A DNA stretch of 41,790 nucleotides from Paracoccaceae bacterium (GTDB taxonomy: Bacteria > Pseudomonadota > Alphaproteobacteria > Rhodobacterales > Rhodobacteraceae), in assembly GCA_016936395.1 (NCBI GenBank), contig JAFGXY010000023.1:1-41790 (forward strand), given 5' to 3'. A program made the translations under genes and the position numbers. The notes beneath the pieces were generated by a model that searched no databases, was not told the origin of the DNA, and saw only the letters and a program-made list of their open reading frames with translations. This document shows positions 1-8,474 of the stretch, one piece after another (within the stretch, counting starts at the first letter, position 1; each line of letters opens with the position of its first letter).

Positions 1-66
1 ACGCATGAGATCTTGGGGTCCGAGCTTGCCCGTGATGTCGCTTTGGCGCAGCGGGGGGCAAAATGA
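1..66 (+). CDS. soxD: Sarcosine oxidase delta subunit, C-terminal tail (partial)
   Basis: Only the last 21 codons and the stop are present; the start lies left of the window. The visible peptide begins THEILGSELARD. The TGA stop at 64-66 overlaps the ATG of soxA by the ATGA arrangement, which marks translational coupling. In alphaproteobacterial sox operons (soxB-soxD-soxA-soxG) the gene immediately before soxA is soxD, a small zinc-binding subunit of the heterotetramer. The assignment rests mainly on position and on the THEI-type tail; the fragment is too short to prove it. Confidence 0.6.
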   Translation, partial: THEILGSELARDVALAQRGAK

Positions 67-2993
67 CCCGGCTGTCCGGCGGTGTGATTGATCGGTCCCG
101 AACGCTGAGCTTCACCTTCAACGGGCGCAGCTATCAGGGCCATCCGGGCGACACGCTGGCCTCGGCCTTGCTGGCCAACGATGTGCGGCTGGTCGGGCGC
201 AGCTTCAAATACCACCGTCCGCGCGGGGTGTTCAGTGCAGGCTCCGAGGAACCCAATGCGCTGGTCACTTTGGGCAATGGCGCGCGGGCCGAGCCAAACA
301 CCCGCGCCACCGTGACCGAACTGTTTGACGGGCTAAAGGCGCGCAGCCAGAACCACATCGGCCCCTTGGCCTTTGACCTGATGGCGGTCAACGACCTTCT
401 GTCGCCCGTCCTGTCGGCGGGGTTCTACTACAAGACCTTCATGTGGCCGCAGGCGTTCTGGGAAAAGCTCTATGAGCCCTTGATCCGCCGCGCCGCGGGG
501 CTGGGCAGCCTGTCGATGCAGGCCGATCCCGATGCCTATGACAAGGGCTTTCTGCACTGCGACCTGCTGGTGATTGGCGCGGGCCCCGCCGGCCTTGCGG
601 CAGCGCTGACCGCCGCGCGGGCGGGGGCGCGGGTCATTCTGGCGGATGAGGATTTTCGCCTTGGCGGCCGCCTGCTGGCCGAGAGCCACCTTCTGAACGA
701 TGCCCCGGCGACCGACTGGATCGCGGGTGTCGAGGCCGAGCTTGCCAGCCTGCCCACCCTGCGGCTGATGCGGCGCACCACCGTCTGGGGGGCGTTTGAT
801 CACGGGGTTTATGGCGCTGTCGAACGCGTGGCAGACCATTTGCCCACACCGGGGCAAGGGGTTCGGCAAACCCTTTGGCGGATCACCGCCAAGCGGGTGA
901 TCCTTGCGGCAGGCGCGACCGAGCGGCATATCCCCTTTGCCAACAACGACCGCCCCGGTATCTTGCTGGCGGGCGCCTTGCGCGCCTATGCCAACCGCTG
1001 GGCCGCCTGCCCTGCGCAACGGGTGGCGGTTTTCACCAACAATGATGACGGCCACCGCACCGCGCTGGACCTGATCGCCAAGGGGGTTCAGGTGGCCGCT
1101 GTGGTTGACACCCGTGCCGATGCAACGGCGCACGGCCCCTATCGCACCTATCGTGCCGCGCAGGTGACCAACACCTGGGGTCGGCGCGGCCTGACCGCGA
1201 TGCGCGTGGCGCATGCCGAGGGCAGCGACTGGATCACCTGCGATGCGCTGGGGGTGTCGGGGGGCTGGAACCCGAACGTCCATCTGGCATCGCACCAGCG
1301 CGGGCGGCCAGTCTGGAATGATGCCGCGCAAGCCTTCCTGCCGGGCACCTGCCCGCCGGGCATGACGGTGGCCGGGGCGGCGGCGGGGCAGGGCACAACC
1401 CATGCTGCATTGCAGTCGGGGGCTTTGGCCGCGCAGGCCGCGTTGGCCGAACTGGGGGTGCAGGCTGCCTTGCCCGACCTGCCGCGCGCCGAGGATGCAC
1501 CGCTGAACCTGCGCGCTTTGTGGCACGTTCCGGGCAAGCGCCGGGCTTGGGTGGATTTCCAGAACGATGTGACAGTCAAGGACATTACCCTGGCGCACCT
1601 CGAAAACATGCGTCCGGTGGAACACCTGAAACGCTGGACAACGCTGGGCATGGCCACCGATCAGGGCAAGACCGCCAATGTCACCGCGATCGGGGTGATG
1701 GCGGAGCTGACCGGGCAAGGCATCGCCGCGACCGGCACCACGGTCTACCGCCCGCCCTATACGCCGGTGCCCTTGTCGGTGTTGGGCGGCGGCGATACCG
1801 GCGCACATTTCCGCCCGCGCCGCCTGACCCCGACCCATGCTTGGGCGCAGGCCCAGGGTGCGGTGTTTGTAGAGGTCGGGCCATGGATGCGCGCACAATA
1901 CTTCCCGCGTCCGGGGGAAACCCATTGGCGGCAATCGGTGGACCGCGAAGTGCTTGCCACCCGTGCCGGCGTCGGCCTTTGCGACGTGACAACGCTGGGC
2001 AAGGTTGATGTGCAGGGCGCCGATGCCGGGGCGTTTCTGGACCGGCTCTATTGCAATCCGATGGCCAGCCTCAAGGTCGGCATGGTCCGCTATGGGTTGA
2101 TGCTGCGCGAAGATGGCCACGTCTTCGACGATGGCACCTGTGCCCGGCTGGCCGACGATCACTATGTCGTCACCACCACCACGGCGCAGGCCGGGGCCGT
2201 TTATCGCCACATGGAGTTTGCGCGGCAATGCCTGTGGCCGGAACTGGACGTGCATCTGATTTCCACCACCGACGCTTGGGCGCAGATTTCGGTGGCGGGG
2301 CCAAATGCGCGGGCGTTGCTTGGCCGGGTGGCAGACGGGTTTGATCTGTCGAATGACGCCTTTCCCTTCATGGCCTGCGCCAGCCTGACGGTGTGCGGCG
2401 GGCTGCGGGCGCGGCTGTTCCGCATCTCGTTTTCCGGCGAGTTGGCCTATGAACTGGCGGTGCCTGCCCGCTATGGCGCGGCGCTGATGGCGCGTCTGAT
2501 GGACGTGGGTGCCGATCTGGGGGCGACGCCTTACGGCACCGAAGCGCTGGGTGTGCTGCGCATCGAGAAGGGCCATGCGGCGGGCAATGAATTGAACGGC
2601 CAGACCACAGCGCAGATGCTGGGGCTGGGGCGGATGGTCTCGGCCAAGAAAGACGCCATCGGCACCGTGATGACCCGGCGCGAAGGGTTGGTCGCGGAGC
2701 CTCGTGTGCTGGTGGGCTTGCAGCCGGTGAAGACGGACGATCCGGTGGTGGCGGGATCGCACCTGTTTGCCGAAGGGGCGGCGCAGGGAACCGACACCGA
2801 TCAGGGCTGGGTCACCTCGGCCTGCTTCTCGCCGCATGTGGGGTCAGCCATCGGGTTGGGCTTTCTGGCGGATGGGGCGGCGCGGATGGGTCAAGTGATC
2901 ATCGCCGCCAACCCGTTGCAGCGCCAAGCCGTGCGACTGCGGGTGGTGTCGCCGCATTTCATCGACCCGGACGGAGGGCGCTTGCGTGACTGA
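63..2993 (+). CDS. soxA: Sarcosine oxidase alpha subunit, heterotetrameric
   Basis: This 976-residue protein is the large subunit of heterotetrameric sarcosine oxidase, which oxidatively demethylates sarcosine to glycine and passes the one-carbon unit to tetrahydrofolate. Its length matches the family. The N-terminal part (about residues 10-80) is the ferredoxin-like domain with the motif GRSFKYHRPRG. A dinucleotide-binding GAGPAGL sits near residue 172, followed by the second flavoprotein motif (GATERHIPF). The family signature TLGMATDQGKTAN precedes a C-terminal GcvT-like aminomethyltransferase domain (about residues 600-960) containing LGVLRIEKGH. The start overlaps the upstream soxD stop, and the end overlaps soxG by 8 bases, so the three are one operon. 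The protein is cytoplasmic. No anomaly is visible. Confidence 0.96.
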   Translation: MTRLSGGVIDRSRTLSFTFNGRSYQGHPGDTLASALLANDVRLVGRSFKYHRPRGVFSAGSEEPNALVTLGNGARAEPNTRATVTELFDGLKARSQNHIGPLAFDLMAVNDLLSPVLSAGFYYKTFMWPQAFWEKLYEPLIRRAAGLGSLSMQADPDAYDKGFLHCDLLVIGAGPAGLAAALTAARAGARVILADEDFRLGGRLLAESHLLNDAPATDWIAGVEAELASLPTLRLMRRTTVWGAFDHGVYGAVERVADHLPTPGQGVRQTLWRITAKRVILAAGATERHIPFANNDRPGILLAGALRAYANRWAACPAQRVAVFTNNDDGHRTALDLIAKGVQVAAVVDTRADATAHGPYRTYRAAQVTNTWGRRGLTAMRVAHAEGSDWITCDALGVSGGWNPNVHLASHQRGRPVWNDAAQAFLPGTCPPGMTVAGAAAGQGTTHAALQSGALAAQAALAELGVQAALPDLPRAEDAPLNLRALWHVPGKRRAWVDFQNDVTVKDITLAHLENMRPVEHLKRWTTLGMATDQGKTANVTAIGVMAELTGQGIAATGTTVYRPPYTPVPLSVLGGGDTGAHFRPRRLTPTHAWAQAQGAVFVEVGPWMRAQYFPRPGETHWRQSVDREVLATRAGVGLCDVTTLGKVDVQGADAGAFLDRLYCNPMASLKVGMVRYGLMLREDGHVFDDGTCARLADDHYVVTTTTAQAGAVYRHMEFARQCLWPELDVHLISTTDAWAQISVAGPNARALLGRVADGFDLSNDAFPFMACASLTVCGGLRARLFRISFSGELAYELAVPARYGAALMARLMDVGADLGATPYGTEALGVLRIEKGHAAGNELNGQTTAQMLGLGRMVSAKKDAIGTVMTRREGLVAEPRVLVGLQPVKTDDPVVAGSHLFAEGAAQGTDTDQGWVTSACFSPHVGSAIGLGFLADGAARMGQVIIAANPLQRQAVRLRVVSPHFIDPDGGRLRD

Positions 2994-3552
2994 TCTGACC
3001 CCGACCACCGCCCTTGGCGCCACGCAGCCGCAACAGGCGCGCTTTGGCGCGCTGCATCTGGCCGAGGATGACAGCGTGGGCCTTGCGTCCTTCAGCCTGC
3101 GCCGGGGGCAAGCCGCGCCACAGGCCGTGGCTTTGCCCGGCCCCGGTGGCTTTGCCGAAACGAAAGGCATCGGCGCGCTTTGGAGCGGTCCCGACCAGTG
3201 GATGATCCTTGGCGCGGGCCGGGCCACGGACGATTTCGCGGCGGAAGTTGCCGCCCTGCTGCCCGGTGGCGTTGTCACCGACCAGACCGACGCCTGGGCG
3301 GTGTTCCAGATCACCTCGGACGCTGGCCCCGCCGCCATCGAGGCGCTGCTGTCCAAACTGGTCAACATCGACCTTGCCGGTTTCGGGCCGGGCCGGGCCA
3401 CCCGCACCGGGCTGGAGCATATGTCGGTCTTTGTCCTGCGCCGGTCGGAAAGCCAGATCGCGGTTCTGGGCATGCGGTCTGCTGCTGCATCCTTGTGGCA
3501 CGCGCTGACCACGGCTGCGGCACGGCTGGACCACGCCCGCGGCACGGCCTGA
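2986..3552 (+). CDS. soxG: Sarcosine oxidase gamma subunit
   Basis: This 188-residue protein is the gamma subunit of heterotetrameric sarcosine oxidase. It begins with GTG inside the end of soxA (8-base overlap), which fits translational coupling within the sox operon. Its length and the pattern of an N-terminal variable part followed by a GcvT-like fold fit SoxG; I see WSGPDQWMIL near residue 66 and a C-terminal segment ending SLWHAL. Gamma subunits are divergent, so the call depends partly on its place after soxA. It closes the operon; a double hairpin follows at 3563-3602. Confidence 0.9.
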   Translation: MTDLTPTTALGATQPQQARFGALHLAEDDSVGLASFSLRRGQAAPQAVALPGPGGFAETKGIGALWSGPDQWMILGAGRATDDFAAEVAALLPGGVVTDQTDAWAVFQITSDAGPAAIEALLSKLVNIDLAGFGPGRATRTGLEHMSVFVLRRSESQIAVLGMRSAAASLWHALTTAAARLDHARGTA

Positions 3553-3562
3553 CTGGTCGCTT

Positions 3563-3602
3563 GTGCCGCCCGCGCGGCAGGCGTGATAACACGCCCCCTT
3601 TT
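3563..3602 (+). terminator. Probable terminator of the sox operon (two hairpins)
   Basis: Two adjacent hairpins follow the soxG stop: TGCCGC-CCGC-GCGGCA, then GGCGTG-ATAA-CACGCC, which runs into CCCTTTT. The T tract is short and interrupted by C, so termination efficiency is uncertain. The position fits the end of the sox operon, ahead of the next gene's ribosome site at about 3632-3640. Confidence 0.45.
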
Positions 3603-3645
3603 CGCCCGCGATCCGCGGCTTATGTCAGGCGGGAAGGGATACCCG

Positions 3646-4296
3646 ATGCTTTTGCGCCTGCACGACGTGACCAAGACCTATCCGGGAACCGAGGCCGCCG
3701 TGCTGCGCGGGGTGTCGTTTGCGCTGGATGCGGGCGAAATGCTGGCGCTGACCGGCGAATCCGGGTCGGGCAAAAGCACATTGCTGCACCTGATCGGTGG
3801 CCTTGACAGCGCAGATCAGGGCGTGGTCGCGATTGACGGCACCGATCTGACGCCGCTGGATGATGCCGGTCGCGCCGCACTGCGGCGGGGCACGGTGGGG
3901 GTGATATTTCAGCAGTTCAACCTGATCCCGTCGCTGACCGTGGCCGCCAACATCGCGTTTCAGGCGCGGCTGGCCGGACGGCATGACTCGGACCTTGCAG
4001 GGGAATTGGCGGATCGTCTGGGCCTGACCCCACATCTGCACAAATACCCCGAGCAGTTGTCGGGCGGCCAGCAGCAGCGCGTCGCCATTGCCCGCACGCT
4101 GGCCCCGCAGCCACGGCTGGTGCTGGCGGATGAACCCACCGGCAATCTGGACGAGGCGACGGCTGACACGGTGTTTGACCTGATGTGTGCGCTGGTGGCG
4201 GAAACCGGCGCGGGGCTGGTGCTGGTGACGCATTCCGAACGGCTGGCCGCGCGGATGCCCCGGCGCTTGCACCTGCGGGCCGGGGCCTTGGCATGA
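3646..4296 (+). CDS. ABC exporter ATP-binding protein (LolD/MacB class, AttE-like)
   Basis: This 216-residue ATPase carries all ABC motifs: Walker [10 protein letters not shown] (about residues 38-46), Q-loop FQQFNLIPS, signature LSGGQQQRVAIA, Walker B LVLADEPTGNLD and H-loop VTHSE. The DEPTGNLD form is typical of the LolD/FtsE/MacB class that works with FtsX-type permeases. I chose the ATG at 3646 because a purine-rich GGGAAGGGA lies just upstream and the protein then begins MLLRLHDVTKTYPG, as the family does; an in-frame upstream start at 3583 lies inside the terminator hairpin. It overlaps the permease gene by ATGA. The next genes encode an FtsX permease and an AttH/CrtC-like secreted protein, so the set resembles attEFGH of Agrobacterium. 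Confidence 0.93.
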   Translation: MLLRLHDVTKTYPGTEAAVLRGVSFALDAGEMLALTGESGSGKSTLLHLIGGLDSADQGVVAIDGTDLTPLDDAGRAALRRGTVGVIFQQFNLIPSLTVAANIAFQARLAGRHDSDLAGELADRLGLTPHLHKYPEQLSGGQQQRVAIARTLAPQPRLVLADEPTGNLDEATADTVFDLMCALVAETGAGLVLVTHSERLAARMPRRLHLRAGALA

Positions 4297-6680
4297 CCCG
4301 CGCCATCCTGTCGGCGCTGGCGTCGCACTGGCGGCGCAACCCGTTGCAATTGTTCACCTTGCTGGCCGGTCTGGCGCTGGGCACCGCGCTGTGGTCGGGC
4401 GTGCAGGCGATCAATGCCGAGGCGCGCGCCAGTTATGATGCGGCCGCCGCAACACTGGGCGAAGGCAGCTATGCCCAGATCACCGCGCGTGATGGCGGGG
4501 CGATTGCGCAAGCCACCTATGTGGCGCTGCGCCGCGCGGGCTGGCTGGTGTCGCCCGTGGTGCAGGGCAGGCTGGGCCCGGTGCGGCTGGTGGGGATCGA
4601 GCCGCTGACAGCACCCGGCGGAATCGGGGCGGTGCCGGTCGATGGCAGCGCCGATCTGGGGGCGTTCCTGTCCGGCACGGGGCAGATCTTCGCCCGCGCC
4701 GACACGCTGGAGGCATTGCCGACGACCGGCGCTCAAGGCGTGATCGCGCCAGACGTGGCCCCCAACACTGCCATCACCGATATCGGTCTGGCGCAGCGGC
4801 TGCTGAACCGTGCAGGCCAGATTGACCGGCTGATCGTGGCTCCCGTGCAACCGCTGACCCGCCGTCCGCTGGATCAGGTCGCCCCCGATCTGGTGGAGAC
4901 CGCGCCGCAGGGTGGCAGCGATGTGGCACGGTTGACCGACAGTTTCCACCTGAACCTGACGGCGTTTGGCCTTTTGTCCTTTGCGGTGGGGCTGTTCATC
5001 GTGCATGGCGCCATCGGTCTGGCGTTTGAACAGCGCCGCCCGATGCTGCGCACCTTGCGGGCCCTTGGCGCGCCGTTGCGGCGTTTGATTGCGCTGATGG
5101 CGGTCGAGCTTGCGGCCCTGGCCTTTGTTGCGGGGCTGATCGGGGTGGCCTTGGGCTATGTCGTGGCGGCGGCGCTGCTGCCGGATGTGGCGGCCACCTT
5201 GCGCGGGCTGTATGGCGCCGATGTGTCGGGGCAACTGGCCTTGCGCCCGGTGTGGTGGCTGTCGGGTTTGGGCATCGCGATGGGCGGCACGGCGGTGGCG
5301 GCGGGCGGCGCGCTGTGGTCGCTGGCGCGAATGCCGCTGCTGGCCAGTGCGCAACCGCGCGCCTGGGTGATGGCGCGGCAGGGGCCGGGACTGGTGGTGG
5401 CGTCTGTGGGGCTTTTGGCGCTGTCGGGCGGGCTGGCGCTGTGGGGGCAGGGGCTGCCGGCCGGGTTCGGGATGCTGGGGGCGTTGCTGATTGGCGGCGC
5501 GCTGGCCTTGCCGCCGGTGCTGGCGCTGGTCCTGCGCTGGGGTCAGGCTGGGGCGCGCGGCCCTGTGGCGCAGTGGTTCTGGGCCGACACCCGGCAGCAA
5601 GTGCCGGGGCTGTCGCTGGCGCTGATGGCGCTTTTGCTGGCGATGGCGGCCAATGTCGGCGTGTCCACGATGGTGTCGTCGTTCCGGCTGACCTTCGTCG
5701 GCTTTCTGGATCAGCGTCTGGCGTCGGAACTTTACGTCAGCGCGACGGATGCCGGGCAGGCGGCCGCGGTCATAGCTGCGGCCGAAAGCCGGGGGGCGGC
5801 GGTGCTGCCGATCCTGTCGCTGGATCGCGAGGTTGCAGGGTTTCCGGCCGAGATCTACGGTGCCCGCGACCACGCCACCTATCGCGATGCCTGGCGGTTC
5901 CTGCGCGAGGTGCCGCAGGCTTGGGACAAGCTGGCGCGCGGCGAAGGTGTGCTGATCAACGAGCAGCTGTACCGCCGGGCTGACCTTGATCTTGGGGCAC
6001 TGGTGTCGGTCGCGCCCGGATTGGCGCTGCCTGTGCTGGGCATCTACGGCGACTATGGCAATCCGGTGGGGCAGGTGATCGTGACCGAAAGCCTGTTTCG
6101 GGCGCAGTTCCCCGAGGGGACCGCCTTGCGCTTTGGCCTGCGGGTGGACCCGGCGCAGGTTGGGGCCATGCGTGAGGCGTTGCAAGATCAGGCGGGCGTG
6201 CCCCCGACTGCGATGATTGATCAGGCGGCGATCAAGGCGCTGTCGCTGTCGGTGTTTGAACGCACCTTCACCGTGACCACCGCGCTGAACATCCTGACCC
6301 TTGCTGTTGCCGGTTTCGCCATTTTGATGAGCCTGCTGACTTTGGCCGCGATGCGCCTGCCGCATCTGGCCCCGGTCTGGGCGCTGGGGCTGACACGGCG
6401 CAGGCTGGCCGGGTTGGACCTTCTGCGCGCCGTGGTACTGGCCGCGCTGACGGCGGCTTTGGCGCTGCCGCTGGGGCTGGCGCTGGCTTGGGCGCTTTTG
6501 GCGGTGGTGAATGTCGAGGCCTTTGGCTGGCGTTTGCCGATGTATCTGTTCTGGCTGGACTATCTGCGTCTGGGGGGCCTTGCCTTGCTGGCGGCGGCAT
6601 TGGCCGCACTGTGGCCTGCGTGGCGATTGTCGCGCACGCCGCCCGCGCGCCTGTTGGGGGTGTTTCGTCATGAACGTTAA
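4293..6680 (+). CDS. ABC exporter permease with two FtsX-type domains (AttFG-like)
   Basis: This 795-residue inner-membrane protein begins MTRAILSALASHW at an ATG overlapping the ATPase stop. I can trace one N-terminal membrane segment (about residues 16-40), a large extracytoplasmic domain, a cluster of hydrophobic segments in the middle (about 220-460), a second extracytoplasmic domain, and three or four segments at the C terminus (about 660-790). This is the duplicated FtsX/MacB permease plan in one chain. In the attEFGH arrangement two separate permeases (AttF, AttG) are expected, so this looks like their single-chain equivalent. Its substrate is unknown. The stop lies inside the next gene (11-base overlap). 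Confidence 0.88.
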   Translation: MTRAILSALASHWRRNPLQLFTLLAGLALGTALWSGVQAINAEARASYDAAAATLGEGSYAQITARDGGAIAQATYVALRRAGWLVSPVVQGRLGPVRLVGIEPLTAPGGIGAVPVDGSADLGAFLSGTGQIFARADTLEALPTTGAQGVIAPDVAPNTAITDIGLAQRLLNRAGQIDRLIVAPVQPLTRRPLDQVAPDLVETAPQGGSDVARLTDSFHLNLTAFGLLSFAVGLFIVHGAIGLAFEQRRPMLRTLRALGAPLRRLIALMAVELAALAFVAGLIGVALGYVVAAALLPDVAATLRGLYGADVSGQLALRPVWWLSGLGIAMGGTAVAAGGALWSLARMPLLASAQPRAWVMARQGPGLVVASVGLLALSGGLALWGQGLPAGFGMLGALLIGGALALPPVLALVLRWGQAGARGPVAQWFWADTRQQVPGLSLALMALLLAMAANVGVSTMVSSFRLTFVGFLDQRLASELYVSATDAGQAAAVIAAAESRGAAVLPILSLDREVAGFPAEIYGARDHATYRDAWRFLREVPQAWDKLARGEGVLINEQLYRRADLDLGALVSVAPGLALPVLGIYGDYGNPVGQVIVTESLFRAQFPEGTALRFGLRVDPAQVGAMREALQDQAGVPPTAMIDQAAIKALSLSVFERTFTVTTALNILTLAVAGFAILMSLLTLAAMRLPHLAPVWALGLTRRRLAGLDLLRAVVLAALTAALALPLGLALAWALLAVVNVEAFGWRLPMYLFWLDYLRLGGLALLAAALAALWPAWRLSRTPPARLLGVFRHER

Positions 6681-7707
6681 GCTGTTGGCCGTGCTGGTGT
6701 GCCTGCCGATGCAGGCGCTGGCGCAGGGGTTTGCCGGGTTGGGCAGCGAGGCGGGGGCGTTTGCCGTCCCAAAGCCGGACACCGTATTGCAGTTCCCGGC
6801 CGATCATGGCGCGCATCCCGACTATCGCATCGAATGGTGGTATCTGACCGCCAACCTGACCGGGCCGGATGGCACGCCCTATGGCCTGCAATGGACGCTG
6901 TTCCGATCGGCGCTTGCACCTACCGACGGGCAGGGCTGGGACACGCCGCAACTGTGGATGGGCCATGCCGCCGTCACCACGCCGGATGCGCATTTCGTGA
7001 CCGAGCGGCTGGCGCGCGGCGGCATCGGGCAGGCTGGGGTACAGGCGGCGCCGTTTTCAGCTTGGATCGACGACTGGGTGATGGAAGGGCCGGATTTCAA
7101 CCGCTTGCGGCTTGCGGCCTCGGGCCCGGATTTCGGCTATGACGTGGCGCTGACCGCGACCGGGCCGTTGGTGCTGCATGGCCAGCAGGGCTATTCGGTG
7201 AAATCGGCCTCGGGCCAGGCCAGCAATTATTATTCACAGCCGTTCTTTGATCTGTCGGGCACGCTGACCCTGCCCGATGGCCCGGTGCCTGTCACCGGCA
7301 CCGCTTGGTTGGACCGCGAATGGTCGTCGCAACCCCTTGCCGCCGATCAGACCGGCTGGGACTGGTTTTCGCTGTCGTTCGACAGTGGCGACAAGCTGAT
7401 GGGGTTTGTGCTGCGCGGCCAGCCGGATTACACCGCCGCCACGTGGATCGCCGCCGATGGCCGCACCACCGCCTATGCCGACGGGGCTTTTGCCGCGACC
7501 CCGCTGGTCCGGCAGGATGTGGCAGGGCGCAAGGTGCCGGTGGAATGGCAGGTGCGCTTGCCCGACCGGGGGGTGGATGTCACGGTCACGGCATTGAACC
7601 GCGCGGCGTGGATGGCGACATCGGTGCCCTATTGGGAAGGGCCGGTGACGATTGCGGGCAGCCATGGCGGCGTGGGCTATCTGGAGATGACCGGCTATGA
7701 CGGTTGA
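6670..7707 (+). CDS. Secreted CrtC/AttH-like lipocalin-fold protein
   Basis: This 345-residue protein starts at the ATG within the end of the permease gene. An N-terminal signal peptide (MNVKLLAVLVCLPMQALA) is clear, so the mature protein is periplasmic or anchored outside. Family landmarks of the hydroxyneurosporene synthase/AttH group are visible: FPADHGAHPDYRIEWWY near residue 40, GLQWTLFRS, GYSVKS, YYSQPFFDLSG, and the catalytic-region-like TAWLDREWSSQPL. The name 'hydratase' is inherited from CrtC; the operon has no carotenoid genes, so a carotenoid role is unlikely. Being coupled to an FtsX-type ABC exporter, it is more likely to handle a lipid or hydrophobic ligand, but that is inference. 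Confidence 0.85.
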   Translation: MNVKLLAVLVCLPMQALAQGFAGLGSEAGAFAVPKPDTVLQFPADHGAHPDYRIEWWYLTANLTGPDGTPYGLQWTLFRSALAPTDGQGWDTPQLWMGHAAVTTPDAHFVTERLARGGIGQAGVQAAPFSAWIDDWVMEGPDFNRLRLAASGPDFGYDVALTATGPLVLHGQQGYSVKSASGQASNYYSQPFFDLSGTLTLPDGPVPVTGTAWLDREWSSQPLAADQTGWDWFSLSFDSGDKLMGFVLRGQPDYTAATWIAADGRTTAYADGAFAATPLVRQDVAGRKVPVEWQVRLPDRGVDVTVTALNRAAWMATSVPYWEGPVTIAGSHGGVGYLEMTGYDG

Positions 7708-8266
7708 TCCCCACCCATGGGCTGCCGATCTGCACAGGCTGCACGCACAGGTCTGGGCGCGGCTGGTGCGCGGTGTGGGTGACCGGCACGCGCCCGCCCG
7801 CCACCCGACGCTTGCCACGGTGTCGCCCGAAGGCTGGCCCGAGGCCCGCACGGTGGTGTTGCGCGCGGCTGATCCGCTGGCGGGCAGCGTCGATATCCAC
7901 ACCGACCTGCGCTCGGCCAAGGTGGTGTCGTTGCGCGCCAACCCGCGCGCCACGCTGCATGTCTGGGATGCGTCGGCGCATCTGCAAACCCGGGTCGAGG
8001 TCACGGTCAGCGTGCTGTCAGGCCCCGAGGTCGCGGCGATCTGGGCCAAGGTGCCCGATCCGTCGCGGCAAAGCTATGGCACAACGCCTGCACCGGGACA
8101 AAGGATTGCCGCCGCGCTGGATTACGCCAAAGAGCCGGAGGCTGCGTCCTTTGCAGTGCTGCGCTGCACCGTGCAGGCGCTGGATGTGGTTCACCTTGGC
8201 CCGCAGCACCGCCGTGCCCGGTTCGAGCGGGCGACGCATTGGGCCGGGCAGTGGCTTGCGCCCTGA
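7697..8266 (+). CDS. FMN-binding pyridoxamine 5'-phosphate oxidase family protein
   Basis: This 189-residue protein has the split-barrel flavin-reductase/PNPOx pattern: LATVSPEGWPEARTVVLR (residues about 38-55), then DIHTDLRSAKVVSL, ATLHVWD, and a C-terminal half ending HRRARFERATHWAGQWLAP. That ending corresponds to the FMN-contacting tail of the Alr4036-like group. It may be a flavoprotein oxidase of unknown substrate rather than the true PdxH, since the canonical PdxH C-terminal motif is not obvious. It overlaps the lipocalin gene by 11 bases and is thus the last gene of the att-like operon. Confidence 0.82.
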   Translation: MTVDPHPWAADLHRLHAQVWARLVRGVGDRHAPARHPTLATVSPEGWPEARTVVLRAADPLAGSVDIHTDLRSAKVVSLRANPRATLHVWDASAHLQTRVEVTVSVLSGPEVAAIWAKVPDPSRQSYGTTPAPGQRIAAALDYAKEPEAASFAVLRCTVQALDVVHLGPQHRRARFERATHWAGQWLAP

Positions 8267-8474
8267 TGTGCGGTGCGCGGCGGTCACGCCCGGTCAGGTG
8301 GCCGCGCGGCGGGGGCTTGGACTGATGGCACTAACCCCGACGCCTTGGGCCGGATGGTGCGATTTTTCCTGACGCCCTTGGCCTGAGCGTGGCGGATCAC
8401 AAGGCCGCCACCGTCGTCTTGGTCTTCCACAGAAGGACTTGCATCGGCGCACGCGCACAGCCATGCAGGCAGCC

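Noticed and set aside
333..2837. Long leftward reading frame of about 834 codons opposite soxA
   Set aside because: It is an antisense shadow of a high-GC gene. Its translation is Arg/Gly/His-rich with no recognisable domain, while soxA on the other strand is unmistakable.
3960..6782. Leftward reading frame of about 940 codons opposite the exporter genes
   Set aside because: Translation is a low-complexity Gln/Arg/Pro-rich string typical of antisense GC-rich DNA, and it covers three well-supported genes.
6670..7707. Carotenoid 1,2-hydratase (crtC)
   Set aside because: The family resemblance is real, but the signal peptide, the exporter partners and the lack of any carotenoid or photosynthesis gene favour an AttH-like role.
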